Below are positions 1-6,004 of a DNA stretch of 10,109 bases, piece by piece. The DNA comes from Georgenia sp. (lineage in GTDB: Bacteria; Actinomycetota; Actinomycetes; Actinomycetales; Actinomycetaceae). Where the stretch lies: positions 1-10,109 of the forward strand of contig DAHVRG010000049.1 of assembly GCA_027322565.1 (NCBI GenBank), in the 5' to 3' direction. The notes under the pieces were generated by a model that was not told the origin of the DNA, ran no database searches, and saw only the letters and a list, made by a program, of their open reading frames with translations. The stretch's first letter is position 1; each line of letters starts with the position of its first letter. Made by a program: the position numbers and the translations under genes.

Positions 1-273
1 GGGCTGCTGCGCGAGCTGGTCGGCGCCCCGTCGCAGGACGTCGACGTCGTCCTCGTCCCGCACCACGGCTCACCCGCCCAGCTGCCCGCTCTCGCCGAGG
101 AGGTCGCGGCGCCGCTCGCGCTCGTGAGTGTCGGCCGCGACAACGACTTCGGCCACCCGGCGGCCGCGACGCTCGAGCTGTACGGTCGGCGGGGCGCGCT
201 CGTGCTGCGCACCGACGAGTGCGGCGCCGTCGTCGTCCTGGTCACCGGTGGCGGGCTCGCCACGCGGTGCTGA
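1..273 (+). CDS. comEC: ComEC/Rec2 DNA-uptake channel protein, C-terminal end (5' truncated)
   Basis: The reading frame is open from base 1 to a TGA at 271-273, giving the last 90 residues of a larger protein. It shows the typical end of the metallo-beta-lactamase-like domain found at the C-terminus of ComEC: VPHHGS at about residues 19-24, SVGRDNDFGHP at about 43-52, and LVLRTDECGAV at about 68-77. ComEC is the inner-membrane channel that carries single-stranded DNA into the cytoplasm during natural transformation, and its C-terminal lactamase domain is a proposed nuclease. The membrane (Competence) domain and N-terminal OB domain lie outside the window, so intactness cannot be judged. The gene converges with the NUDIX gene, with only 5 bp between the stop codons. 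In many actinobacteria comEC precedes holA on the same strand; here holA is opposed. Confidence 0.88.
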   Translation, partial: GLLRELVGAPSQDVDVVLVPHHGSPAQLPALAEEVAAPLALVSVGRDNDFGHPAAATLELYGRRGALVLRTDECGAVVVLVTGGGLATRC

Positions 274-279
274 CCGCGT
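262..279. terminator. Hairpin across the convergent comEC and NUDIX stop codons
   Basis: ACGCGGT (262-268) and ACCGCGT (273-279) form a perfect 7-bp stem with a 4-base loop (GCTG). It covers the comEC stop (271-273) and touches the NUDIX stop (279-281). The position suits a bidirectional terminator for convergent genes. No T-tract follows on either strand, so this is inferred from position only. Confidence 0.35.
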
Positions 280-845
280 CACGCCCCGGTGAAGCCGAAG
301 GTCGACACGGCCGGCACGGAGCCGGCGGCGAGTGCGGTGAGAACCTGCCGCTCGTGCGGGACGACGGGCGCGGCGAGGGAGTCGAGCCGGTCGAGACGCA
401 CCCAGCGCAGGTCGGTGGCCTTGGCCTCCCGGAGGCGGGGCTCGCCCTCCCAGCGGCGGCAGGCGAGGAAGAAGTCGACGCGCTCGTCGACCGCGAGGCC
501 GGTGTGCCCGGTGCGGTGCATGGCGGTCACCGGGACGAGGTCGTCGGGCCGGATGCGCACACCGAGCTCCTCCGCCGCCTCCCGGAGCGCCGCCTCGAAG
601 ACGCTCTCCCCGGCCTCGACGTGCCCGGCGGCTCCGCAGGCCCAGTACCCGTCCATGTACCCCGTGTGCGCGCGCAGCTGGAGCAGGACGCGGTCGACGC
701 CGTCCTCATCCGGGTCCAGCAGGACGACGTAGGCGGCCGGGACGACGCGGTAGCGGTCGACCGGGCCGGCCCCCGACGGGTCGGTGCGCGGGTGGTGGTG
801 CGCCGTGTCGCCGGGCTCCGGCCCGGCGGGCGCTGCGTCGCTCAC
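279..845 (-). CDS. NUDIX hydrolase (MutT-like nucleoside-diphosphate-X pyrophosphatase)
   Basis: This 188-residue protein contains a complete NUDIX box at about residues 74-96, fitting Gx5Ex7REUxEExGU with nothing missing (GHVEAGE, seven residues, then REAAEELGV). NUDIX enzymes hydrolyse nucleoside diphosphates linked to another group, using divalent metal held by the box glutamates. The substrate cannot be told from the sequence. A segment near residues 35-45 (AAYVVLLD) and the GYMDGYWACGAAGHVE stretch match the beta-strands that precede the box in MutT-like proteins. The start is taken as GTG at 845-843. It overlaps the holA TGA (844-842) as GTGA, pointing to translational coupling. Upstream extension would run through holA and adds only low-complexity Arg-rich sequence. 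The protein is the distal member of a holA-NUDIX minus-strand operon, and no internal promoter is evident. Confidence 0.88.
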   Translation of the reverse strand: MSDAAPAGPEPGDTAHHHPRTDPSGAGPVDRYRVVPAAYVVLLDPDEDGVDRVLLQLRAHTGYMDGYWACGAAGHVEAGESVFEAALREAAEELGVRIRPDDLVPVTAMHRTGHTGLAVDERVDFFLACRRWEGEPRLREAKATDLRWVRLDRLDSLAAPVVPHERQVLTALAAGSVPAVSTFGFTGA

Positions 846-1837
846 CGCCGGCCCCGGCAGGCGACGATGCGCAGCACGGCACGTTCGACCGCGAACACCG
901 GGTCGCGGCTCAGCCCCTTGACCTCGGCGTCGGCGGCGGCGACGGCGGTGATCGCGCGTGCCAGACCCTCGGGGCTCCACCCGGAGAGCTCGCGACGGGC
1001 GCGGTCCACCTGCCACGGCGCCAGGCCGAGGCCGCCCGCCCCGCCCCGCCCGGACATCGCCTCCACCTTCGCCATGGTGCGCAGCTTGACCGCCAACGCG
1101 GCGACGAGGACGACCGGGTGGGCGCCGCTCTCGACGGCGTGCCGGAGCAGGGTGACGGCCTCGGTCGCGTTACCGGCGATCGCGGCATCGGCGACCTTGA
1201 AGCCGGTCGCCTCGACCCGGCCGCCGTGGTACCGCTCCACGACTTCGGAGGTGATGCGGCCGGTGGTGTCGGCGACGAGCTGGGCGCACGCCGCGGCGAG
1301 CTCGCGCAGATCGGAGCCGACCGCCTGGACGAGCGCCTGGACCGCTTCCTGGTCGATCTGCCGGCGGGCCCGGCGGAACTCGGCGGAGACGAAGGCGGCC
1401 TTGTCGTGGTCCTTGAGCGGCTCACACGCGACGACGGGGTGCCCCGCCTTGGTCACCGCGTCGAGCAGCCGCTTCCCACGCACGCCGCCGCCGTGCTGGA
1501 GGACGAGCCAGACGTCGTCCGCCGGCGCGGCGAGGTAGGCGACGGCGTCGTCGATGAGGGCGTCGGTGCAGCTCTCCACGCCGGAGATGACGATGCACCG
1601 GGCCTCGCCGAACAGGGAGGGGCTGGCGAGCATGCCGAGGCGGCCGGGCTCGTAGCCGGCGGCGTCGAGCCGGGTGACCTCCGTGCCCGGGTCCGTCTCC
1701 TTGGCCTGGGCGACGATGCGGGCGACGGCGCGGTCGCTGAGCAGGCCCTCGGCACCGCGGACGAGGACGACGGGAGCGAGCGGGGCCTCCTCCCAGCTGA
1801 GGCCGGGGGCGGGGCTGCGACGGGTCTTCGGGGGCAC
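842..1837 (-). CDS. holA: DNA polymerase III subunit delta
   Basis: This 331-residue protein matches actinobacterial HolA in length and sequence. Recognisable segments are VVLVRGAEGLLSDRAV (about 23-38), SPSLFGEARCIVISGVE (about 72-88), GGGVRGKRLLDAV (about 116-128), GSDLRELAAACAQL (about 174-187), GGRVEATGFKVADAA (about 205-219) and APWQVDRARREL (about 273-284). Delta opens the beta sliding clamp and is part of the clamp-loader complex of the replisome. The fold is a degenerate AAA+ module followed by a helical collar domain, and delta itself needs no functional Walker site. The start is GTG at 1837-1835. There is no Shine-Dalgarno sequence, but a -10-like CAGGCT lies 6 nt upstream, suggesting a leaderless transcript. 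The gene is followed by the NUDIX gene with a 4-bp overlap. Confidence 0.95.
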   Translation of the reverse strand: MPPKTRRSPAPGLSWEEAPLAPVVLVRGAEGLLSDRAVARIVAQAKETDPGTEVTRLDAAGYEPGRLGMLASPSLFGEARCIVISGVESCTDALIDDAVAYLAAPADDVWLVLQHGGGVRGKRLLDAVTKAGHPVVACEPLKDHDKAAFVSAEFRRARRQIDQEAVQALVQAVGSDLRELAAACAQLVADTTGRITSEVVERYHGGRVEATGFKVADAAIAGNATEAVTLLRHAVESGAHPVVLVAALAVKLRTMAKVEAMSGRGGAGGLGLAPWQVDRARRELSGWSPEGLARAITAVAAADAEVKGLSRDPVFAVERAVLRIVACRGRR

Positions 1838-1858
1838 GCCCCAAGCCTGCCACGGCCC
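1838..1858 (-). promoter_or_regulatory. Putative leaderless promoter of holA (19-bp motif shared with 5302-5320)
   Basis: On the minus strand GGGCCGTGGCAGGCTTGGG occupies 1858-1840 and is followed by GC and the GTG start codon. The -10-like CAGGCT (1849-1844), preceded by TGG in extended -10 fashion, ends 6 nt before the start codon. That spacing would put the transcription start on the first base of the start codon. The same 19 bases occur at the same spacing before the gene at 5323. No Shine-Dalgarno sequence is present. No convincing -35 was seen. Confidence 0.5.
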
Positions 1859-1863
1859 GGGGA

Positions 1864-1887
1864 CAGGACTGACACGTCCACAGTCCC
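1864..1887 (-). terminator. Possible terminator hairpin after the DUF606 transporter gene
   Basis: GGACTG (1866-1871) and CAGTCC (1881-1886) form a 6-bp stem with a 9-base loop. It lies 23 bp past the transporter stop codon on the minus strand and just before the holA start region. There is no clear T-run after it, so this is a weak call. Confidence 0.3.
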
Positions 1888-1909
1888 GCGGGAAGGAGGC
1901 TGCCTGCGG

Positions 1910-2884
1910 CTACCCGCGCCGGAACCGGTGCGGCGGCACCGACGCGACCATGATCGCCGCCAGCGCGAGCAGGGTACCGACAACCGTCCGCGGCCCCACG
2001 GCGGAGCCGGAGACGGGGGCGAGGACGTCGAGGAGGAGCGAGGCGACGAGCTGGCCCGCGATGCTGCCGAGCCCGAGGACGAGCACGCCGGTGTGCGGGA
2101 TGAGCGCGGCCGACCCGGCGATGAAGACGATCCCGTAGAGGCCTCCGGTGTACAGCCACCACTCCTGCGGCAGCGCCGCGGGCAGCCCGCGGCCGCGGAC
2201 GGCGGCGGTGAGGAGGAGGGCGACCATCCCGGCGACGAAGTTCGTCACCGTCGCGGTGAGCGGGGAGCCGCCGACCGCGCCGATGCGGGCGTTGGCCGCG
2301 TGCTGGAAGCCGGTGAGCAGCCCGGCGAGCAGGGGGAGGAGCGCCGGGAGGAGAACCTGCGTCCACGGCCGGTCACCGGTCAGGGAGGCCGAGGCAGACA
2401 GGCCGACCGCGAGGAGGACGAGACCGGCGCCGACGAGACGGGGTCGGGTGGGACGGCGCCGCACGTCCTGCGCGAAGCCGACGGCGTCGGTGAGCAGGCC
2501 GCTGACGGTCTGCCCGGCGACGACGGCGACGGTGAAGACGGCCACGCCGACGACCGCGACGACGGCGGACTGGGTGAGGACGAGCAGCCCGCCGACCGTT
2601 CCGGCGAGGAGGTATCCCGGCGGGAGCTCTCGCCGGCGCACCGCCCCGGGCAGCCGGCGCAGCCCGCGGCGCACCCGGGGCACGGCGAGAGCGACGACGA
2701 GCAGGACGGCGAGCCCGCCGGCGAAGCTCACGACGGCGGCGGCGACGGGGTCGGCGAGCCGGTCCCCGAGCTCGCCGTTGACCCGGGACTGGAGCGGGAC
2801 GGTCGCCCCGATGCAGGCGGCGAGGAGGGCGGCGAGCCAGGCCGGGAGCCGGGAGCGGCGCGACCGGGACGACGGCGCGGGCAT
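1910..2884 (-). CDS. DMT-superfamily transporter with tandem DUF606 (YdcZ-type) repeats
   Basis: This is a 324-residue, highly hydrophobic protein with about ten membrane segments. It is an internal duplication. LQSRVNGELGDRL...VVSFAGG (about 31-57) corresponds to FQHAANARIGAVG...VTNFVAG (about 193-219). GQTVSGLLTDAVGF (about 124-137) corresponds to GQLVASLLLDVLAP (about 277-290). This is the arrangement of fused DUF606/YdcZ proteins (Pfam family PF04657), placed in the drug/metabolite transporter superfamily. The substrate is unknown. The start chosen is ATG at 2884-2882 (MPAPSS), because a strong purine-rich ribosome site containing AGGAG (2893-2889) ends 4-5 nt upstream. The longer frame up to 2941 would run through the rpsT terminator hairpin. 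The gene stands alone between the rpsT terminator and holA, and I saw no convincing promoter for it. Confidence 0.87.
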   Translation of the reverse strand: MPAPSSRSRRSRLPAWLAALLAACIGATVPLQSRVNGELGDRLADPVAAAVVSFAGGLAVLLVVALAVPRVRRGLRRLPGAVRRRELPPGYLLAGTVGGLLVLTQSAVVAVVGVAVFTVAVVAGQTVSGLLTDAVGFAQDVRRRPTRPRLVGAGLVLLAVGLSASASLTGDRPWTQVLLPALLPLLAGLLTGFQHAANARIGAVGGSPLTATVTNFVAGMVALLLTAAVRGRGLPAALPQEWWLYTGGLYGIVFIAGSAALIPHTGVLVLGLGSIAGQLVASLLLDVLAPVSGSAVGPRTVVGTLLALAAIMVASVPPHRFRRG

Positions 2885-2917
2885 CGGTCTCCTCTCTCCG
2901 GCGGGCTCAGGAACGAC

Positions 2918-2958
2918 GACGGCGCCGTACCCCCGGTACACGGGGGGACGGCGCCGTC
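2918..2958 (-). terminator. Strong hairpin terminator downstream of rpsT
   Basis: GACGGCGCCGT (2918-2928) and ACGGCGCCGTC (2948-2958) pair perfectly over 11 bp. Inside them CCCCC (2930-2934) pairs with GGGGG (2943-2947), with one bulged A at 2929 and an 8-base loop. On the minus strand the stem begins 13 bp after the rpsT stop and is followed by a short mixed T-containing tail (GTCGTTCC). It also sits 34 bp before the start codon of the DUF606 transporter, isolating that gene from rpsT transcription. Confidence 0.72.
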
Positions 2959-2971
2959 GGGGAGGGCCGGA

Positions 2972-3232
2972 TCAGAGGCCGGCGACCTGCTTGGCCAGCT
3001 TGGACTTGCGCTGCGCGGCCTGGTTGGCGTGGATGACGCCCTTCGTCGCCGCCTTGTCGAGCTTGCGGCCGGCGGCCTGGAGCGCGGTCGTCGCGGCCTC
3101 CTTGTCACCGGCGGCGATCGCCTCGCGCACCCGACGCACGTACGTCTTGAGCTCGGTCTTGACGGTCTTGTTCCGCAGCCGGGCCTTCTCGTTGGTCAGG
3201 ATGCGCTTCTTCTGGGACTTGATGTTCGCCAC
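2972..3232 (-). CDS. rpsT: 30S ribosomal protein S20
   Basis: This 86-residue basic protein is the usual length for bacterial S20 (bS20). It starts with the characteristic (M)[21 protein letters not shown] and contains [16 protein letters not shown] (about 38-53) and the C-terminal [20 protein letters not shown] (about 64-83). S20 binds 16S rRNA and helps assemble the small subunit. The start is GTG at 3232-3230, with a clear Shine-Dalgarno AGGAGAA (3247-3241) 8 nt upstream. A longer open frame to 3328 has no family similarity. The gene is monocistronic: a strong hairpin follows it, and a long non-coding leader of about 130-170 bp precedes it. Confidence 0.97.
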   Translation of the reverse strand: MANIKSQKKRILTNEKARLRNKTVKTELKTYVRRVREAIAAGDKEAATTALQAAGRKLDKAATKGVIHANQAAQRKSKLAKQVAGL

Positions 3233-3408
3233 GTGTGGACTTCTCCTACAACTCGCCGGAGGTGATGGGTCGGTGAGGGCTGTGCCGGTGGCCGGGACTG
3301 GGGCGTGGGGATACCCGTGGTCGGCCACAAGCCGGCCCCCGCACGACCTGGCGGAGGCTCAGCGAGGTACTTTACCAGGTCCGGGCCGGGCCGCCGGTGT
3401 GGCGCCGG
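3233..3408 (-). promoter_or_regulatory. rpsT leader/promoter region with an extended -10-like site inside an inverted repeat
   Basis: This 176-bp stretch between rpsT and the BCCT gene holds no gene. On the minus strand TGGTAAAGT (3377-3369) fits an extended -10 (TGnTAnnnT), which would give a 5' leader of about 130 nt for rpsT. No good -35 is present. The site lies within an inverted repeat: GACCTGG at 3345-3351 and CCAGGTC at 3375-3381, 23 bp apart. The repeat could be an operator, or a weak terminator for the BCCT gene. The rpsT ribosome site is at 3241-3247. Confidence 0.35.
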
Positions 3409-5220
3409 TCATCCTCGCCGGGCGCGGTCGGGCTCCAGGTGCGGCCCGCCGTCGTCGGGGGTGTCCGTGCCGTCGTCGGCCGTGGCCCGGCCGCCTCCCG
3501 GCGCGGCCTCGCCGTCGCCGGGCTCGTCCCCGAGCAGGACGGGGTCGACCTCGAGCGGCTCCTGGTCCGGCTCGAGCTCGGGGACGACGGTGAACTCGTC
3601 GTTGTCGTAGGCGTCGTCCTCGGTGCGGCGGGCCGCCTCCTCGGGCGGCAGCACCCGCCGCCAGCGCAGGGCGCGGACCGGCGGCCCCTCCCCGGCGTCC
3701 TCCTTGAGGGCGGCGAGGATCGTGTAGATCATGACGTAACCGATGACGAAGAACGGCAGCCCGACGACGATGATGACCTGTTGCAGCGCGGTGAGCCCGC
3801 CCTCGCCGGTCGCGACGAGCATCGTCGCCGCGACGGCGCCGATCGCCACGGTCCAGAACACGCGCTGCCGCCGCGGGGAGGCCTCCGGCTCGTCGTAGCC
3901 GTTGCTGATCATGTCCATGACGAGCCCCGCCGAGTCCACCGACGTCGTGAAGAAGATGACGACGAGGATCACCGCCAGCACCTGCATCACCGTCGTCAGC
4001 GGGAAGTGCTCGAGGAAGACGAAGAGTGCCTGGGCGACGTCCTCCTGCTCGACGACCGGGCCGACGAGCTCGCCGGGTGTGTCCCGCTCGATCGCGAAGG
4101 ACGCCCAGCCGAAGATCCCGAACCACAGGACGCTGAACGCGACCGGGGCAGCGAGCACCCCGGCGACGAACTGGCGGATGGTCCGGCCCTTGGAGATCTT
4201 CGCGATGAAGATGCCGGTGAACGGCGACCACGAGATCGTCCACGCCCAGTAGAAGACGGTCCACTGGTTCTGCCAGCCGGTGTCGTTGACGGTGTCGTTC
4301 CAGAAGGCGAGCTGGGGCAGCGCCGAGGCGTAGAGACCGACCGACTCGATGGTGCCCTTGATGACGAACAGGGTGGGACCGGTCGCGACGACGAAGCAGA
4401 GCAGCCCGACGGCCATGACGATGTTGAGGTTGGACAGCCGTTTGATGCCCTTCTCCAGCCCGACGCTCACCGACACGACGGCGATCGCCGACACCGCGAC
4501 GATGATCGCGATCTGGATGAGGCGGTTCTCGCCGAGGCCCCAGAGGGAGTCGAGGCCGCTGTTGATCTGCAGCGTGCCGAGCCCGACGGAGACGCCGACC
4601 CCGAAGACCGTGCCGACGACGGCGACCACGTCGATCGCTGCCCCGATCGGTCCGTGGATCCGCTCCCCGAGCAGTGGCTGGAAGATCGAGCTCACCCGCG
4701 GCGGGAGGTTGCGGCGGTACATGAAGTAGGCGAAGCCGAGGGCGGGCAGCGCGAAGATCGCCCACGTGTGCAGGCCGAAGTGGTAGAGCGCGAAGCTGAT
4801 CGCCTCCCGGGCGGCGGCGTCGGTCTGCCCCTCGGCGTCCTGCATCGGCGGGTTGGCGAAGTGGTTGATCGGCTCCGCCACACCCCAGAACATGAGGATC
4901 GAGCCGATCCCGGCGGCGAACAGCATGGTGAACCACGTGACGCCCGAGTGCTCGGGGCGGGAGTCACCGAGCCGGACCCGGCCGAACCGGCTGACGGCGA
5001 GGTAGAGGAGGAAGAGCAGGAACGTCGTCACGCCGACGATGTAGAACCACCCGAGGTTGGTCATCACCCACCCTGAGGCAGCGGCGAAGAAGGCGTCCAC
5101 CTGGTCGGTGAAGAGGATGGTCCCGACGACGAAGCCGACGGCGACGATCGCGGCGGGGAAGAAGATCCGGGGGCTGGTGCGTAGCCCGAGTGCGTCGTGG
5201 AGTCGGTCGAGCGGTCTCAC
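3409..5220 (-). CDS. BCCT-family transporter (betaine/carnitine/choline type)
   Basis: This 603-residue membrane protein has the about 12-helix BCCT core (residues ~18-505) and the family signature around FYWAWTISWSPFTGIFIAKISKGR (about 323-346). Other family blocks are AAGIGSILMFWGVAEP (about 102-117), LYHFGLHTWAIFALPALGFAYF (about 145-166) and FFTTSVDSAG (about 423-432). Members take up glycine betaine, choline or related compatible solutes, usually with sodium or protons. The substrate is not certain. Compared with my recollection of BetP of Corynebacterium, the substrate-box Trp equivalent to W374 is Thr328, and the third glycine of the GxGxG stretch is Ile. The first ~18 residues are short and basic, and the last ~100 are hydrophilic and rich in Asp/Glu. 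The start is GTG at 5220-5218, with AGGAGGA at 5237-5231. The open frame extends much further upstream but has no family similarity there and crosses the gene at 5323. Confidence 0.9.
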   Translation of the reverse strand: MRPLDRLHDALGLRTSPRIFFPAAIVAVGFVVGTILFTDQVDAFFAAASGWVMTNLGWFYIVGVTTFLLFLLYLAVSRFGRVRLGDSRPEHSGVTWFTMLFAAGIGSILMFWGVAEPINHFANPPMQDAEGQTDAAAREAISFALYHFGLHTWAIFALPALGFAYFMYRRNLPPRVSSIFQPLLGERIHGPIGAAIDVVAVVGTVFGVGVSVGLGTLQINSGLDSLWGLGENRLIQIAIIVAVSAIAVVSVSVGLEKGIKRLSNLNIVMAVGLLCFVVATGPTLFVIKGTIESVGLYASALPQLAFWNDTVNDTGWQNQWTVFYWAWTISWSPFTGIFIAKISKGRTIRQFVAGVLAAPVAFSVLWFGIFGWASFAIERDTPGELVGPVVEQEDVAQALFVFLEHFPLTTVMQVLAVILVVIFFTTSVDSAGLVMDMISNGYDEPEASPRRQRVFWTVAIGAVAATMLVATGEGGLTALQQVIIVVGLPFFVIGYVMIYTILAALKEDAGEGPPVRALRWRRVLPPEEAARRTEDDAYDNDEFTVVPELEPDQEPLEVDPVLLGDEPGDGEAAPGGGRATADDGTDTPDDGGPHLEPDRARRG

Positions 5221-5257
5221 GGCGGGTCGTTCCTCCTCGGCGATGACGGACGACCTG

Positions 5258-5263
5258 ACGCTA
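5258..5263 (-). promoter_or_regulatory. Candidate -10 element for the BCCT transporter gene
   Basis: On the minus strand TAGCGT (5263-5258) fits TAnnnT and lies upstream of the ribosome site AGGAGGA (5237-5231). The hexamer 17 bp further upstream (GTGCAG) is a poor -35. The predicted leader would be about 30 nt. Low certainty. Confidence 0.25.
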
Positions 5264-5301
5264 ACGGCGGCCGCACGGGCCTGCACCCGCACGTGGGCGC
5301 G

Positions 5302-5322
5302 GGGCCGTGGCAGGCTTGGGTC
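5302..5322 (+). promoter_or_regulatory. Putative leaderless promoter of the small membrane-protein gene (19-bp motif shared with holA)
   Basis: GGGCCGTGGCAGGCTTGGG occupies 5302-5320, followed by TC and the ATG at 5323. The -10-like CAGGCT (5311-5316) has TGG before it and leaves 6 nt to the start codon. That spacing suits transcription beginning at the A of ATG. There is no Shine-Dalgarno sequence. The identical 19-mer at the same distance precedes holA on the other strand. Confidence 0.5.
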
Positions 5323-5886
5323 ATGAGTGCGACGAGCGACGCGATGAACCGGATCGTCGTCAACATCGTGCGCCTGGCGCGCCGGCCCGGGCTCATGCTG
5401 CTCGTCGCCGCCGGGGTCCCGGTCGGTGTCTTCCTCCTCCTCGGCCTCCTCGTCGGGCTGGACGCCGTGAGCTGGGTCGGGTGGGTCCCGTTCGCGCTCG
5501 CGGTGGTCCTCGCCGTGCCCGTCGTCGTGCTCGCGGTGCGCCGCGAGCGGCTGCAGCGGGCCACCGCCGACCTCGGTGACCACCGGGTGACGACGGTGGG
5601 CGGCGTCGTCGTCGTGAGCGGGGAGCAGGCCGGTTCGCCGCTCGAGGAGGAGCTGAGCACGCTCGGCGAGGCGCTGGACGAGGGGCGCGTGCACACCGCC
5701 CGGTGGTTCCCCCGGGTGGAGGCGGCCCAGCGGGCGCTGCTGCGGGCGGCCGGGGGACCGGTCAACGCCCCCTACCTGCGCGACGACCTGCGCGTCACGC
5801 TGGTCGCGTTCCTCAGCACGGTCGTCGCGATCCCCCTCGGTGTCCTCGGCGCGTTCGTCTGCGCCTTCGCCCTCCTCCTCGGCTGA
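5323..5886 (+). CDS. Hypothetical membrane protein, three predicted membrane segments
   Basis: This 187-residue protein does not match a family I recognise. Hydrophobic segments lie at about 23-46, 52-72 and 158-187, the last running to the C-terminus. Between the second and third is a hydrophilic region (about 73-157), probably on one side of the membrane. It contains short helix-prone stretches such as PLEEELSTLGEALDEG (about 106-121) and RVEAAQRALLRAAGG (about 131-145). The coding evidence is alternating hydrophobic and charged segments, the strong GC-rich third-position bias of the neighbours, and a well-placed promoter-like motif ending at the ATG. The frame is open upstream to 5197, but there it overlaps the start of the divergent BCCT gene, so ATG 5323 is preferred. 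The gene is divergent from the BCCT gene, and a functional link is only a possibility. Confidence 0.7.
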   Translation: MSATSDAMNRIVVNIVRLARRPGLMLLVAAGVPVGVFLLLGLLVGLDAVSWVGWVPFALAVVLAVPVVVLAVRRERLQRATADLGDHRVTTVGGVVVVSGEQAGSPLEEELSTLGEALDEGRVHTARWFPRVEAAQRALLRAAGGPVNAPYLRDDLRVTLVAFLSTVVAIPLGVLGAFVCAFALLLG

Positions 5887-5955
5887 GACCCACCCCCGCC
5901 ACCGACAGCCCACGTCCGGCCAGAGCTCACCCCCCGGCGAGAGCCCACCTCCCTG
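5885..5955 (+). repeat. Degenerate 17-20 bp direct repeats upstream of lepA (inverse of the 9207-9260 family)
   Basis: Four imperfect copies share a core near AGCCCAC. They lie at about 5885-5900 (GAGACCCACCCCCGCC), 5902-5919 (CCGACAGCCCACGTCCGG), 5920-5937 (CCAGAGCTCACCCCCCGG) and 5938-5955 (CGAGAGCCCACCTCCCTG). The last two agree at 14 of 18 positions. The second shares ACCGACAGCCCAC (5901-5913) with the reverse complement of a unit downstream of hemW. The array starts at the stop codon of the upstream gene and ends 12 bp before a candidate lepA -35. Confidence 0.6.
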
Positions 5956-5966
5956 CACAGGGCGGA

Positions 5967-5997
5967 TTGTCCCGTCACCATGGCGACGTGGGACGAT
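5967..5997 (+). promoter_or_regulatory. Candidate promoter of the lepA-hemW operon
   Basis: TTGTCC (5967-5972) resembles a -35 and GACGAT (5992-5997) a -10, with a 19-bp spacer. Transcription would start near 6004-6005, about 55 nt before the lepA start. The geometry also places the transcript start at a GTG (6005-6007) that opens a short reading frame. The first base of the -10 and the long spacer are non-ideal. Confidence 0.4.
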
Positions 5998-6004
5998 GGG
6001 GGCA

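Noticed and set aside
846..1016. Longer NUDIX protein starting inside holA
   Set aside because: The extension is Arg-rich antisense-like sequence within holA. The GTGA overlap at 842-845 is the better start.
1118..3265. Plus-strand open frame of 715 codons opposite holA, the DUF606 transporter and rpsT
   Set aside because: The product is Gly/Glu/Asp/Arg-rich low-complexity sequence with no domain. It is the antisense shadow of well-recognised minus-strand genes in high-GC DNA.
3397..5076. Plus-strand open frame of 559 codons opposite the BCCT gene
   Set aside because: Asp/Glu/Arg-rich composition typical of antisense frames. The minus strand encodes a clear transporter.
5221..5958. N-terminal extension of the BCCT frame to 849 residues
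   Set aside because: The added 246 residues are charged, low-complexity sequence antisense to the gene at 5323. A GTG with a ribosome site at 5220 gives a normal BCCT N-terminus.
5887..5966. Mobile-element remnant or attachment site upstream of lepA
   Set aside because: No terminal inverted repeats, target duplication, transposase fragment or integrase is visible. Only the short degenerate repeats are present.
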